From the NCBI RefSeq assembly GCF_001618145.1, contig NZ_LQNF01000013.1:62001-126000 (forward strand): a DNA stretch of 64,000 bases, given 5' to 3'. Made by a program: the position numbers and the translations under genes. The notes beneath the pieces are model-generated. The model was not told where the DNA came from, ran no database searches, and saw only the letters and a list, made by a program, of their open reading frames with translations. This DNA comes from Oceanobacillus damuensis. GTDB taxonomy: Bacteria > Bacillota > Bacilli > Bacillales > Amphibacillaceae. Positions 44,506 to 53,800 of the stretch are shown one piece after another; within the stretch, counting starts at the first letter, position 1; the number at the start of each line of letters is the position of its first letter.

Positions 44506-45315
44506 TTATTTCATACCAGTCAATGTAATTCCTTTTATAATATGTCGTTGCAGAAGAATAAATACAAGAATGATTGGTATGACTGAAATCGTTGCCCCCG
44601 TCATAATTAAATGCCATTGCGATTCGGCTTCTCCTGAGGAAAAGAAGGATAAACCGACTGGAAGTGTTCGTAGACTAGGTGATTCAATGGCAATTAGTGG
44701 CCATAAAAAGGCATTCCAGTTACTTAAAAATGTAAAAATAGCTAGGGCAGATATTGCTGGCCATACTTGAGGTACAGCTATCTTAAAGAAAATGACATAC
44801 TCATTCATGCCATCAATTCGGGCTGCGTTCAAGAGGTCGTCCGGTATTTGTTCCATAAATTGCCTCATTAGAAATACCCCAAAACCAGTCATTAACCCCG
44901 GAAACAAGACCGCCCAATACGTATCGGTCCATCCTAATTCCGAACTCATCATATACCATGGAATAATAAGCATTTCAGTAGGAACCATCAATGTACTTAA
45001 AATTAATACGAAAATAACCGTGCGACCAACAAACCTAAATTTAGCGATAATATATCCAACAAGTGTATCAAAGAATAAAACACTGATCGTCGTAATGACA
45101 GCAACGATAAAACTATTGATGAACCACCTGACGAACATGCTTTCCTCTAAAATCTGAAGATAATTACTTAATGTCGGATTCTCAGGGATAATACTTAAGT
45201 TAAATATATCGATTGGTGCTTTTAAAGAGGTGGAAACCATCCAAATAAATGGAAAAAGCATAACAACAGATCCAAGTAGTAAGATTAGATATGGCAGGAA
45301 TTTTCTGAGTTTCAT
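44506..45315 (-). CDS. Carbohydrate ABC permease, MalG type (ROK operon)
   Basis: A 269-residue permease. The first helix is LPYLILLLGSVVMLFPFIWMVSTSLKAP, and the EAA loop is NAARIDGMNEYVIFFKIAVPQVWP. AAGGAGG precedes the ATG. It works with the permease and binding protein upstream. No ATPase gene accompanies them, as is usual for Gram-positive sugar ABC systems served by a shared MsmX-type ATPase. Confidence 0.87.
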   Translation of the reverse strand: MKLRKFLPYLILLLGSVVMLFPFIWMVSTSLKAPIDIFNLSIIPENPTLSNYLQILEESMFVRWFINSFIVAVITTISVLFFDTLVGYIIAKFRFVGRTVIFVLILSTLMVPTEMLIIPWYMMSSELGWTDTYWAVLFPGLMTGFGVFLMRQFMEQIPDDLLNAARIDGMNEYVIFFKIAVPQVWPAISALAIFTFLSNWNAFLWPLIAIESPSLRTLPVGLSFFSSGEAESQWHLIMTGATISVIPIILVFILLQRHIIKGITLTGMK

Positions 45316-45332
45316 TGTTTCAACCTCCTTTG

Positions 45333-46307
45333 CTAGTAATCAAATTTCTTCGTCAGAACTTTCATTTGGAATAGTGTTAAAGCTAGAATAAACAGAAATA
45401 ATATAACCGTTGCTGCTGAAGCCAGTCCCATATCAAACTGTCGGAAAGCAAGCTGATAAATATAGACAACAACGGAAATCGTTGAATTTAAGGGACCCCC
45501 ACTTCCATCCATACTCATATTGACAACTTGTGTAAATGAAACCTGGATAAACGTAATGGTTCCAATAACTGCCGAAAATACAATGGTTGGATTTAGCAAT
45601 GGAAATGTCACATGCCAAAATTTTTGCCATGGGCTGGCTCCATCAATATCAGCGGCTTCATACAGCATTTCTGGTATATTTTCTAAACCAGCCAAAAATA
45701 AAATCATCTGAAAACCGATGGATTGCCAAATCATCGCACCGATAATGACATATATTGCCTGATCGGGCGAATTCAAAAAGGGCTGCGGTGGAAGTCCTAA
45801 ATTGACCAATACGTCATTAATGATTCCATTCCCCATTAAAATCCATTGAAAGACCCAGCTGATCGCAACAATACTTGTTACATAAGGGATGAAATATATC
45901 ACCCTGAAGAAACCAACAAATCGGTTAATTTTATGCAATAACAGGGCGACAATGATGCCAAATATCAATTGACCTGAAACACCTAACACAATATATATCA
46001 ATGTATTAAAAATCGATTTTATAAAAACTTCATCCTTAAAAAGGGTCAAATAATTTTCAAATCCCACAAAGGGTTGTATATCTGTAGATAGAAGATTCCA
46101 ATCTCTAAACCCTACATTGAATGTAAATAGAGTAGGTAAAATACGAATTCCAAGATAAAAAATAATTGGAAGCAGTAAACAGGTGTATACAAATAAATAT
46201 TTTTGATATTTAAGGTTACCTCTGAATTTATGCGTTAACGACTTCTTTTCTTTCTGGGGTGGTTTATTTTCTTGATTATGATGATGTGAAGAAGAATACT
46301 GTTCCAT
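45333..46307 (-). CDS. Carbohydrate ABC permease, MalF type (ROK operon)
   Basis: A 324-residue permease with an unusual hydrophilic, histidine-containing N-terminal tail (EQYSSSHHHNQENKPPQ) before the first helix at about residue 38. The EAA loop is EAADIDGASPWQKFWHVTFPLLNP. GGGAGGTG precedes the ATG. It is paired with the MalG-type subunit 17 bases downstream. Confidence 0.87.
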   Translation of the reverse strand: MEQYSSSHHHNQENKPPQKEKKSLTHKFRGNLKYQKYLFVYTCLLLPIIFYLGIRILPTLFTFNVGFRDWNLLSTDIQPFVGFENYLTLFKDEVFIKSIFNTLIYIVLGVSGQLIFGIIVALLLHKINRFVGFFRVIYFIPYVTSIVAISWVFQWILMGNGIINDVLVNLGLPPQPFLNSPDQAIYVIIGAMIWQSIGFQMILFLAGLENIPEMLYEAADIDGASPWQKFWHVTFPLLNPTIVFSAVIGTITFIQVSFTQVVNMSMDGSGGPLNSTISVVVYIYQLAFRQFDMGLASAATVILFLFILALTLFQMKVLTKKFDY

Positions 46308-46369
46308 GTTGCACCTCCCTTAATTGATAAGGACCAAGGTAGAGTAACCCTTGATCCCCTAAAAAAGTA

Positions 46370-47686
46370 TTATTTATCACTCCAATATGCATCATAAAGT
46401 TCCTGGGTGGACTCCACTAATTGATTAAATGCTTCTTCCGGATCCATTCCTTCCATTAACACCCGATTTGCAGCGTCAATGACAAGGTCACGTTCTTTCG
46501 TTTCATCAACGAAGAAATGTGCATTGGCAAATGGCAACGATTCGATGAACGGACCATAAATTTCATCGTTTACATATTTGTCCTGCATGGCCACAGCTTC
46601 TTTTGCCGGTAGTTCTCCAGTAGCATCTAACCATCTTTCCATCACATCATCACTTGTTAAAAACTCCAAAAACTTTGTAGCTGCTTCTAGTTTTTCTCCT
46701 TCTACTCCTGCTGTAATTCCATTCGTCCAGAAAGAGGAATTCGTTGACTGTGCTTCCTTGCCTGGGAGTGGAGCAACGGCATAATTCAAATCAGGTGCAT
46801 CACTTTGCAGTGTACCAATTCGAAATGACCCATCAACGTTCATCGCAGCTTTTTCCGTAACGAAGGCTGTTACATCATCTGTATAAAATCCTTGTTCAGA
46901 TGTACCAAGATCGGTTGGGAAGCTTAACCAATATTTAAATGCTTCCAAGCCTGCAGGGTCATCACCCCAAACGACATCTCTTCGGTCCTCGCTTAATACT
47001 TGACCACCTGCTTGGATTGTTAAACCATCTCTAAGCCATTGGTGACCTTGCTGTGCAGGTTCCCAAGCCATACCTGATTGTTCCAAACGACCGCTTGAGT
47101 CTGCTTTTGTTAATTGTACTGCATAATCCTCCAGTTCTTCCCAAGTAGTCGGTGGAGAATCTGGATCGAGTCCTGCTTCCGTAAATAAATCCTTATTATA
47201 GAACAATGCAAGTGTTCTTACTGCAGTTGGAATGGTCCAATACTCGCCATCCATTTTTGTAGCTTCCACTAAAGGGAAAAACTCACTTTCAATTTCATCA
47301 TGTGGAAAAGCATCTTGCGGAAGTGGCTGTAAATACCCCGCATCTACATAGGTTGGTACCCAGCCATAAAATAAGTTGATGACATCTGGCCCTCTGCCTG
47401 CGGGAACTTGCGCCGCTACTTGTTCATTGTACTGATCATATGGAAAGTTTGTCTGTTCTACTTTAATACCAGGATTCGCTTCCTCGAATTCTGCTATTAA
47501 TTCATCCATCAATTTTACCTTTGAATCAAACGAGTATTGCCAATATTCGAGTGTGATTTCACCACCTGTACCTTCTGAATCATCTGCTTTTGCGCCATTT
47601 TCAGAATCCCCTTCATCACTTGAGCATGCTGCTACTACAAGCAATAACAAAATTCCCAATAAAATAAATTGCCACTTTCTAACCAT
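46370..47686 (-). CDS. Sugar-binding lipoprotein (ROK operon)
   Basis: A 438-residue family 1 extracellular binding protein. The lipobox is LLLVVAAC, followed by an acidic linker (SSDEGDSENGAKADDSEG). LEYWQYSFDSKVKLMDELIAEFEEANPGIKV is the mature start in part. AGGGGG lies 7 bases before the ATG. Only 59 bases separate it from the ROK gene stop, and no operator is visible there, so it may be transcribed together with that gene. The substrate is unknown; the deacetylase under the same control points to an amino-sugar glycan. Confidence 0.87.
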   Translation of the reverse strand: MVRKWQFILLGILLLLVVAACSSDEGDSENGAKADDSEGTGGEITLEYWQYSFDSKVKLMDELIAEFEEANPGIKVEQTNFPYDQYNEQVAAQVPAGRGPDVINLFYGWVPTYVDAGYLQPLPQDAFPHDEIESEFFPLVEATKMDGEYWTIPTAVRTLALFYNKDLFTEAGLDPDSPPTTWEELEDYAVQLTKADSSGRLEQSGMAWEPAQQGHQWLRDGLTIQAGGQVLSEDRRDVVWGDDPAGLEAFKYWLSFPTDLGTSEQGFYTDDVTAFVTEKAAMNVDGSFRIGTLQSDAPDLNYAVAPLPGKEAQSTNSSFWTNGITAGVEGEKLEAATKFLEFLTSDDVMERWLDATGELPAKEAVAMQDKYVNDEIYGPFIESLPFANAHFFVDETKERDLVIDAANRVLMEGMDPEEAFNQLVESTQELYDAYWSDK

Positions 47687-47745
47687 TTAAAAACCCCCTA
47701 TAAAAATATTTTAAAGGACCGAAGTCTCTCTAATTTAAATGAAGA

Positions 47746-48918
47746 CTACACTTTCAAAATAGAATCATGCTCTTTTAACAACAAGTAACCTGCACCTACT
47801 AATGAGACATCTTCAACCGTCGTAATGGATACTTCCGTTTGGATGGGTAAGTGCTTTTTCATAGTTGCAGACAAATATGGTAAAAAGGAGTCCATTGACT
47901 TTGATATTCCACCCCCTAGAACAACTTGTTGCGGGTTTATAATAGAAATGACATTGATTAATGCATAGGAGAGATGAGAGAGGAATTCATTAATGACTTT
48001 TAACGCAATTTCATCTCCAGCAATTGCCATTTGAAATATTCTTTCAGCAGACCAATTCTCTGAATCGTTATTTTTTTCGCCTAAGTAATGAAGCATTCTT
48101 TTTGTAATAGAAGGGCCTCCAACATGGTTGTCTAGAAATCCATAACCAGCGAAAGTTTGGTCATACTTTTTATGCGCCGCGTCTTTATCGGTTACCATAT
48201 AACCTATCTCTCCAGCTGCGTAAGAGGCTCCCCGGTATAAATCGCCATTTATTATAAGTCCACAACCAATACCAGTACCGAGTGTGATCATTAAAATATT
48301 ATTATTTGTTTCACCGGCACCTTTCCACCACTCACCTAATGCTGCAACATTCACATCATTATCGATATATACAGGACACTTAAGAAGGCTTTCCAACTGT
48401 GATTTTAAGGGTGTATGTTTCCAGTTTAATGTCGGTGCATCAACAACGATGCCATTCTCAACATCCGTAATTCCAGGAACTCCAATTCCGACTCCCAATA
48501 CATGTTCTATCTCAAACCCACATTCTCTTAAGAGATTATTAACATGATCCGCAATTGTATGGACAAAGTTCTCGCTAATATGTTTCTGTGTGTCAAAAGC
48601 AATTTTATTTATAATCGTTCCGGATAAGTTTAAAACCGCAATTTCAACCGATGTTCCCCCAATATCAATTCCAACAATGTAGGATGCATTTTCATTAAAG
48701 GAAATTCGAAAGGGTTTCCTGCCGCCCGATGAACTTGCTTTTTCACTTTCCTTTTCCCGAATCCATCCTTCTTCTAATAGTTCATCAACTATGTTAGAGA
48801 CAGTTGGTTTACTAATTTTTAAGGCTTTTGCAATATCAGACCGAGAATGGCCTTGCTTATTTTGTATGTACTGCAAAACTTTCCGTTTATTCATATGCTT
48901 TGTTGAATTGAAATCCAT
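47746..48918 (-). CDS. ROK family transcriptional repressor (XylR/NagC type)
   Basis: A 390-residue regulator. The N-terminal winged helix (SRSDIAKALKISKPTVSNIVDELLEEGWI) precedes a ROK sugar-binding domain (IVGIDIGGTSVEIAVL, LGVGIGVPG, DNDVNVAALGEWW, GTGIGCGLI, VVLGGGIS). The usual ROK zinc cluster C-C-GC after GEIGY is absent: the segment reads GYMVTDKDAAHKKYDQTF. The annotated ATG at 48918 has only a distant GGGAG, so the exact start is uncertain. TTAGTAAG-type palindromes lie upstream of this gene, the lyase and the PIG-L gene, most likely its operators. Confidence 0.85.
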   Translation of the reverse strand: MDFNSTKHMNKRKVLQYIQNKQGHSRSDIAKALKISKPTVSNIVDELLEEGWIREKESEKASSSGGRKPFRISFNENASYIVGIDIGGTSVEIAVLNLSGTIINKIAFDTQKHISENFVHTIADHVNNLLRECGFEIEHVLGVGIGVPGITDVENGIVVDAPTLNWKHTPLKSQLESLLKCPVYIDNDVNVAALGEWWKGAGETNNNILMITLGTGIGCGLIINGDLYRGASYAAGEIGYMVTDKDAAHKKYDQTFAGYGFLDNHVGGPSITKRMLHYLGEKNNDSENWSAERIFQMAIAGDEIALKVINEFLSHLSYALINVISIINPQQVVLGGGISKSMDSFLPYLSATMKKHLPIQTEVSITTVEDVSLVGAGYLLLKEHDSILKV

Positions 48919-48976
48919 TTGGACATTACGGATAGTAATAATTTTTCACTCCCTTCATTATGAAATAGCCAATAAG

Positions 48977-48997
48977 TTAGTAAAGTTTACTTATTAA
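48977..48997. promoter_or_regulatory. ROK-type operator near the ROK gene
   Basis: TTAGTAAA-N5-CTTATTAA, a weaker version of the shared palindrome, about 60 bases upstream of the ROK start. It suggests autoregulation. Confidence 0.6.
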
Positions 48998-49126
48998 TTA
49001 AATTTATAATAATATGAAAATTATCTATTGTCAACGGTTACAAAACTTAATATTTATTTTATTTTAATTAAAAACACTATTGTAAAAATTATACTTTACA
49101 ATAGCAAAAGTATTCCTATACAATGT

Positions 49127-49147
49127 TTAGTAAGTAAATCTTACTAA
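49127..49147. promoter_or_regulatory. ROK-type operator upstream of the lyase gene
   Basis: TTAGTAAG-N5-CTTACTAA with perfect 8-bp arms, 37 bases before the lyase ATG. It is the strongest of the three sites. Confidence 0.75.
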
Positions 49148-49183
49148 CTTAATTCAAGTAAATACGAATGCTGAGGTGTTTAA

Positions 49184-50593
49184 ATGAGGGTGATTAGAGA
49201 AGAATTTGAAGTGAATGATGGGGTGAGCTTTCCTGGTAAAACGTACGTCGATGAACTTTTAAAACCGGTATTCGAGGATCAGAAAATGTACCTATTTGAA
49301 GCGATGTTTAAAATTCATGAGGCACACACAACGATGCTGACCGAGCAAGGAATTCTAACGCAAAAAGAATGCCAAACAATTTTGGAAGGCCTTCACGAGG
49401 TGAAATTGCTCGATCAAAGCGAAATACGTTATTCCTCTCAATATGAAGATTTATTTTTTTTAGTAGAGTCCAGGATTGGGGAACATATAGGTGATGAATT
49501 AGCTGGGAAAATGCATATAGCAAAAAGCAGAAATGATATGGGAGAAGCGATGTATCGCATCGTTATAAGAGAATACATCAATCAAGCTATTGAAGATGCA
49601 GAACAGTTAAGTAAAGTTATCCTTTTACAAGCAGAACAACATGTCGAATCGATTATGCCAGCTCATACACATACACAGCCTGCTCAACCAACAACTTTTG
49701 GGCATTATCTCGTAGCTATTTTCGATAATCTAAATCGTGATATTGATCGGTTGAAACAAGCATATCGTACCGTAAACCAGTCTCCAATGGGTGCAGCTGC
49801 CATAACTACGACAGGTTTTCCTATCAATCGAGAACGAATGGTGGAACTACTTGAGTTTGATGGTTTAATAGAAAATTCCTATGATGCGATTGCAGCAGGT
49901 GATTATTTAATGGAAGCAGCTCAGGCCCTGGTAAGCATCATGACGAATATGGGAAGATGGCTACAAGAATTTCTGCGAATGGCTTCAAAAGAAGTCGGGT
50001 TGATTAAAGTTTCTAATGCGTACATTCAGATCAGCAGTATCATGCCACAAAAAAGAAACCCAGTCTCCATTGAACATTCCCGCGCATTAGCCAGTAGTGC
50101 TGCAGCAGAAGGTTTGGCCGTCGTTCACATGATCCACAACACCCCTTTTGGCGATATTAATGACACAGAAGATGACATGCAGCCTCATATTTATGGAGGT
50201 TATCGAAAAGCGATACGGGTATTGCGATTAATGAGAGCAGTTGTTCTCACATTGGATTTCGATAAAGCAAGGGCATATCAACAAGCACGGGAAAATATGA
50301 TAACAATTACGGACCTTGCAGATATATTAGCACGCGATTATGGTGTACCTTTTAGAAAAGCGCACAAGAAAGCGAGTATTATTGCAACAAAGGTAAGTGA
50401 AACGGGAAAAGAATTGTATGATGTCCCCTTACCATTAGTAAATGAATGGCTAGATGATGTTCAATTAAAAAAGAGCGATTGGGAGGCAATCGTGGACCCT
50501 AAGCATTTCGTAAAAAGCAGAAATATCACAGGTGGAACAAATCCGGAAGTAGTTCGAGAAATGATTGAAAGAAGGAAATTAAAGTGGTGTTGA
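49184..50593 (+). CDS. Argininosuccinate lyase-like fumarase-superfamily enzyme
   Basis: A 469-residue lyase. The superfamily signature appears as SSIMPQKRNPVS (about 284-295). Other conserved blocks are AKSRNDMGEAMYRI, PAHTHTQPAQPTTFGHYL and SPMGAAA. Length and motifs fit ArgH. However, it sits alone, without argG, beside sugar genes and behind the ROK operator. A catabolic lyase releasing fumarate from an aspartyl- or succinyl-conjugated compound is therefore at least as likely as arginine synthesis. The ATG at 49184 has only a weak GAGGTG site about 7 bases upstream. Confidence 0.8.
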   Translation: MRVIREEFEVNDGVSFPGKTYVDELLKPVFEDQKMYLFEAMFKIHEAHTTMLTEQGILTQKECQTILEGLHEVKLLDQSEIRYSSQYEDLFFLVESRIGEHIGDELAGKMHIAKSRNDMGEAMYRIVIREYINQAIEDAEQLSKVILLQAEQHVESIMPAHTHTQPAQPTTFGHYLVAIFDNLNRDIDRLKQAYRTVNQSPMGAAAITTTGFPINRERMVELLEFDGLIENSYDAIAAGDYLMEAAQALVSIMTNMGRWLQEFLRMASKEVGLIKVSNAYIQISSIMPQKRNPVSIEHSRALASSAAAEGLAVVHMIHNTPFGDINDTEDDMQPHIYGGYRKAIRVLRLMRAVVLTLDFDKARAYQQARENMITITDLADILARDYGVPFRKAHKKASIIATKVSETGKELYDVPLPLVNEWLDDVQLKKSDWEAIVDPKHFVKSRNITGGTNPEVVREMIERRKLKWC

Positions 50594-50607
50594 ATAAACT
50601 ATTTTTG

Positions 50608-50636
50608 AACCGGGGGGAACAGGAATGAAGTGAACC
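50608..50636. repeat. REP-like end remnant beside the toxin-antitoxin locus
   Basis: ACCGGGGGGAACAGGAATGAAGTGAACC in part resembles the element left end, but has an insertion and no matching right end. It directly precedes the 215-bp segment shared with 63780-64000, as copy 5 does there. Confidence 0.45.
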
Positions 50637-50706
50637 CTTTGACCTTCACCAACCAAATTGTAATAAATAATTGCACAAACAAATGTAAGTTATGTAAAAT
50701 ATAAAT

Positions 50707-50871
50707 AGAATTATAATAAAATAAAAATAGCCTGAGCGCTGTTACACTCAACCTAAGCTACTACATGCCGCATGAAGAGAGGCTGGCCAATTGCATTTGG
50801 TGTTTCAATCAAGAAGAAGTAATTACCCTACTCTTTGGACCAGAGCGGATGGGTGATTACTTCTTTTTTTT
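50707..50871 (+). ncRNA. Antitoxin RNA of a type I toxin-antitoxin (RatA-like)
   Basis: A promoter TTGCAC (50671-50676), 18-base spacer, TAAAAT (50695-50700) faces the toxin gene. The predicted RNA of about 165 bases ends in a terminator, AAGAAGTAATTACCC with GGGTGATTACTTCTT plus eight T residues (50814-50871). Its 3' end overlaps the toxin 3' end, as ratA overlaps txpA in B. subtilis. The segment 50641-50850 recurs at 63785-64000 with a better -10 (TATAAT). Confidence 0.7.
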
Positions 50872-50970
50872 ATTGTTGACAACCATAATGACTGTGACAA
50901 CTGCTGTAAATGTCGTAACTAAGGAAATGCCAAATTGAAACAGCATATCCATTGCGTCATAAGTCACCAT
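50857..50970 (-). CDS. Type I toxin, TxpA/BsrG-like holin-like peptide
   Basis: A 37-residue peptide: a short N-terminus (MVTYDAMDMLFQFG), one hydrophobic helix (ISLVTTFTAVVTVIMVV) and a lysine tail (NNKKKK). Size and layout match the putative holin-like toxins (TxpA, BsrG, BsrE). AAGGGGGTG precedes the ATG. The sequence ACACCC...GGGTGT (50973-50995) can fold that ribosome site into a hairpin, as in this family. Function as a membrane toxin is inferred from the family. Confidence 0.85.
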   Translation of the reverse strand: MVTYDAMDMLFQFGISLVTTFTAVVTVIMVVNNKKKK

Positions 50971-51132
50971 ATACACCCCCTTTCTTTCAGGGTGTGCCAA
51001 CCGCCCATCCGCTTTATGCAGCGATGTAATTATTATTTTAGCAATAAGCTTAAAAGCAATAATCGCAAAACAAATCGAATCTGACCCACGATTTCCTTTT
51101 GTTAGGAATCAATATTTAGTAAATGATTCAAC

Positions 51133-51773
51133 CTACTGAATCACCACTATCCGCCCTTCTAAACTTGCGTTAATCGTACCTAGCTTGCTTGCATATTGAA
51201 TCAGCACTTCCGCATCTGTTTGAGCATTAGTGTCGTCTACTAGAATCTCGCTTTCAGCAAACATTGTGTAGCCATCTCCACCATGAAAAATATAATTTGG
51301 CATGGCAACGAGATAGTCTTTTTCTAAATCAATGGGTTCATTGTTAATTGTGACAGACTGTACTCTTTCTCCAACTGGAAGATCTGGATTATAGGAATAG
51401 TGGATTCCAGATACTTGTAAAAAACCTCTGCCTAAACTTTCTACACGTGAGACACTATTCTCCAATGCAGCCTGAATTGTCTCTCCTTTTACATTAGCAA
51501 GAATGACTTTGTTGCCAAAAGGTAAAATCGCGTATGCGTCTCGTAGTGTGAATTCTCCAGTTAGAATACTTGTACGAATTCCTCCACCATTCATTAGTCC
51601 AATATCAGCGTTAAAATGATCACGATAACTATCCGCTACAAAGTTACCAATATTGGTTTCCTCGTATCTTGATTCATGATTATCTCCATAATCTAGAGAA
51701 GTTTCTACTTGCGCAATCGTTTGGCCTAAATCTTCTTCCAGCTTGTTTTGGTAATAGTCAGTTAAAGCTTTAA
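51133..51773 (-). pseudogene. N-terminally truncated 5'-nucleotidase (C-terminal domain)
   Basis: This encodes the 5'-nucleotidase C-terminal domain. The substrate block is MNGGGIRTSI, followed by LPFGNKVI and YIFHGGDGYTMF, and it ends normally in GRIVVIQ. The open frame extends upstream to about 51773 (LGQTIAQVETSLDYG, ETNIGNFVADSYRD) and then stops at the border of the 360-bp repeated segment. The N-terminal metallophosphatase domain, signal peptide and start are missing. It is a broken remnant of a secreted UshA-like enzyme. Confidence 0.82.
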
Positions 51774-51775
51774 AT

Positions 51776-51975
51776 TCTATTTCTTATCTAGCAGAAATGG
51801 TCTATCATAGTTTAGCAGTTACATAAACCTGCTTCTAAAAGAAATAACTCACTTCCCTCAAAATAAAGCAAACCTCAATCAGTGGAATATAAAAAGAAAT
51901 TTCCCCCAATTGAAGTTTTGCTTTTTTGGACTAGTTTTTTGGACTAAATAGTATTTATCTAGCCCAATCTTTTAT
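51776..51975. repeat. Non-coding part of a 360-bp segment duplicated at 27367
   Basis: About 51776-52135 and 27367-27725 share a strip beginning CTATTTCTTATCTAGCAGAA and running into the 3' end of the glycoside-hydrolase-like gene. It includes a terminator-like pair AAGCAAACCTCAAT and ATTGAAGTTTTGCTT followed by TTTT. One copy borders a broken 5'-nucleotidase and the other a REP element. Confidence 0.7.
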
Positions 51976-53643
51976 TTACTTGTCTTCACGAACCATGTTC
52001 AATACTCCAGGATTTTGATGTGGTGCTTTTGTATCATTAGCAAACTCTTCTTCTATAATTTCCCACCAACCATACATTTCTAAATACACTAAGTCGAATA
52101 GCATAATTCCATGTGTATTATCTTCTACAGCCCGAATCGCTTTTCTGAACTGTTCTGGATCACCTTCATATTGTTGGAGATAGAGGGAACCATATAATGG
52201 TGTAGCATAATCTACTGCTTCCATTGCCAGTTGTGCAGATCCTTCGACACTATACCAGTACGGTAAGCCGGAAGCATCCGATTCTTCAGTAGTTACATCA
52301 TAATAGTAATTACCTGTCATCAGGAAGTCGAGGGATTCAGCATAACCGGTTTTATGATAATCCTCACTTGCCCAATCATACTCGGGCTTGTAATCTTTGC
52401 TTGCCCAGTTTACACCTTCATTATAGTAAAGTGGATACCAAGAACCAACATACGTAGTAAACATTAAATCATCGTCATAAGAATGTATGAGACTCTCTGC
52501 TTCTTTGAAGAAGGATTGAATATTATGTGCACGGAATTCAATCCATTCTTTATATAACGGACCTTCCATTATTTCTTGATCTGTTCCATCTAATTGGATT
52601 TCATAGATGTCTTCTGGCCAATTTGTCACTTCCTGATCAATGTACTCTTCAAATTTCTCACGGCTTAAATCACTAAAATCAGCATGTTCATTCGAATATC
52701 TTGCTCTATCAAGCACAATACCATCCAAATCATAGTTGGTGATGAGTTCTTCAATAATACTCAGTTCATAGTTACGAACATCTTCTCGGATAGGGTTCAC
52801 AAACACCGAATAAGACGGATACTCTGAAGCTGGAATAATACTAGTCTCCGTTTCTTCGTAATTAATTGGATCACCAACTTCTATATTTTCCAATACCCAT
52901 GTTCTTGCATCCCCATGAGCGGATAACACTACGCCATTTTCGGGAATTTCTAAAGGTTCTCCATTCGTCGATGCTCTGTCTTCTATTTGAGAGACTAAGC
53001 CATCAACAACCTGAACTTCCACTCCCCAACGATTGGAAGGAGATACGTCATATTCCTCGGGAGTAAATAAAACTAATTGGTTGCCTCCTCTTTCTGTATT
53101 AACCCCGTCTAATGGTAATGTCGCTCCATTTGCAGCTTCTACAATTTGTACTGCTGTATAGAAATGGGATTGCCATTCTGGATGGTCGAAAGCTGGACCA
53201 TCTTTATACGTGTTGTTTCCTTCTGAGAAAACATTGATATTAGCTAAAACTTCCAGGCCATAGTTATCAGCTTCTTCGAGTACTGTTTCCAGTAAGTCAT
53301 AGTCAGCCGGAAAGTCACTATAATCGCCAATCTCTGCTGTACTCATATGTGGCGCAATTTCGCTATTATAACCAACAAAACCAGTATAATTCTTCACGTC
53401 TAAAACAATGGTGTCAATATTCGCGTTCGCTGTTTTTTCCACAATTGTTGCTACCTTTTCAGGAGTATCTAGATTGTGAATATTTGCTGATAAATCATAC
53501 CAAAGCACACGGCCTTTCATGTCTTCATTTTTTACCAGATTAGAAAGTACCTTCTCAAGACCTTTGTCGGATGCTGCATGAATCGGAGTTGCTAACGTCA
53601 AAAATAGAACAATAGTTAGTAACATACTTAACCACTTTTTCAT
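51976..53643 (-). CDS. Secreted glycoside-hydrolase-like protein (GHL10/family 10 glycosylhydrolase type)
   Basis: A 555-residue exported protein (signal SMLLTIVLFLTLATPIHA). The fold looks like the alpha-amylase-like GHL/DUF barrel: ANANIDTIVLDVKNYTGFVGY, YGLEVLANINVFSEG, LDGIVLDRARYSNEHADFSDLSR, FTTYVGSWYP, LMTGNYYYDV and GIMLFDLVYLE. Such proteins act on bacterial glycans, but the exact bond is unknown. GGAGG precedes the ATG. It is the last gene of the ManNAc-type region, and its 3' end is duplicated at 27367-27800. Confidence 0.75.
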   Translation of the reverse strand: MKKWLSMLLTIVLFLTLATPIHAASDKGLEKVLSNLVKNEDMKGRVLWYDLSANIHNLDTPEKVATIVEKTANANIDTIVLDVKNYTGFVGYNSEIAPHMSTAEIGDYSDFPADYDLLETVLEEADNYGLEVLANINVFSEGNNTYKDGPAFDHPEWQSHFYTAVQIVEAANGATLPLDGVNTERGGNQLVLFTPEEYDVSPSNRWGVEVQVVDGLVSQIEDRASTNGEPLEIPENGVVLSAHGDARTWVLENIEVGDPINYEETETSIIPASEYPSYSVFVNPIREDVRNYELSIIEELITNYDLDGIVLDRARYSNEHADFSDLSREKFEEYIDQEVTNWPEDIYEIQLDGTDQEIMEGPLYKEWIEFRAHNIQSFFKEAESLIHSYDDDLMFTTYVGSWYPLYYNEGVNWASKDYKPEYDWASEDYHKTGYAESLDFLMTGNYYYDVTTEESDASGLPYWYSVEGSAQLAMEAVDYATPLYGSLYLQQYEGDPEQFRKAIRAVEDNTHGIMLFDLVYLEMYGWWEIIEEEFANDTKAPHQNPGVLNMVREDK

Positions 53644-53800
53644 TATTCATTTCCTCCAGATTTTTTTAATTGACTAGCAACCTATTACATGATGGATTTT
53701 TTCTATTTATCTATAGCTGAACAAACGAAACGAGCGAATACATCACCTCCTTAAAAGATGTGAATGAATGGAAATTGGATTAAGTTCCAAGAAGTCACTC

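Noticed and set aside
49184-50593. Calling the lyase gene argH outright
   Set aside because: Motifs fit ArgH, but there is no argG and the context is a sugar regulon, so only the family name is supported.
53704-53746. A 10-codon minus-strand frame after AAGGAGGTGATG
   Set aside because: The ribosome site overlaps its own start and no peptide role is apparent; noted only as an unused strong site.
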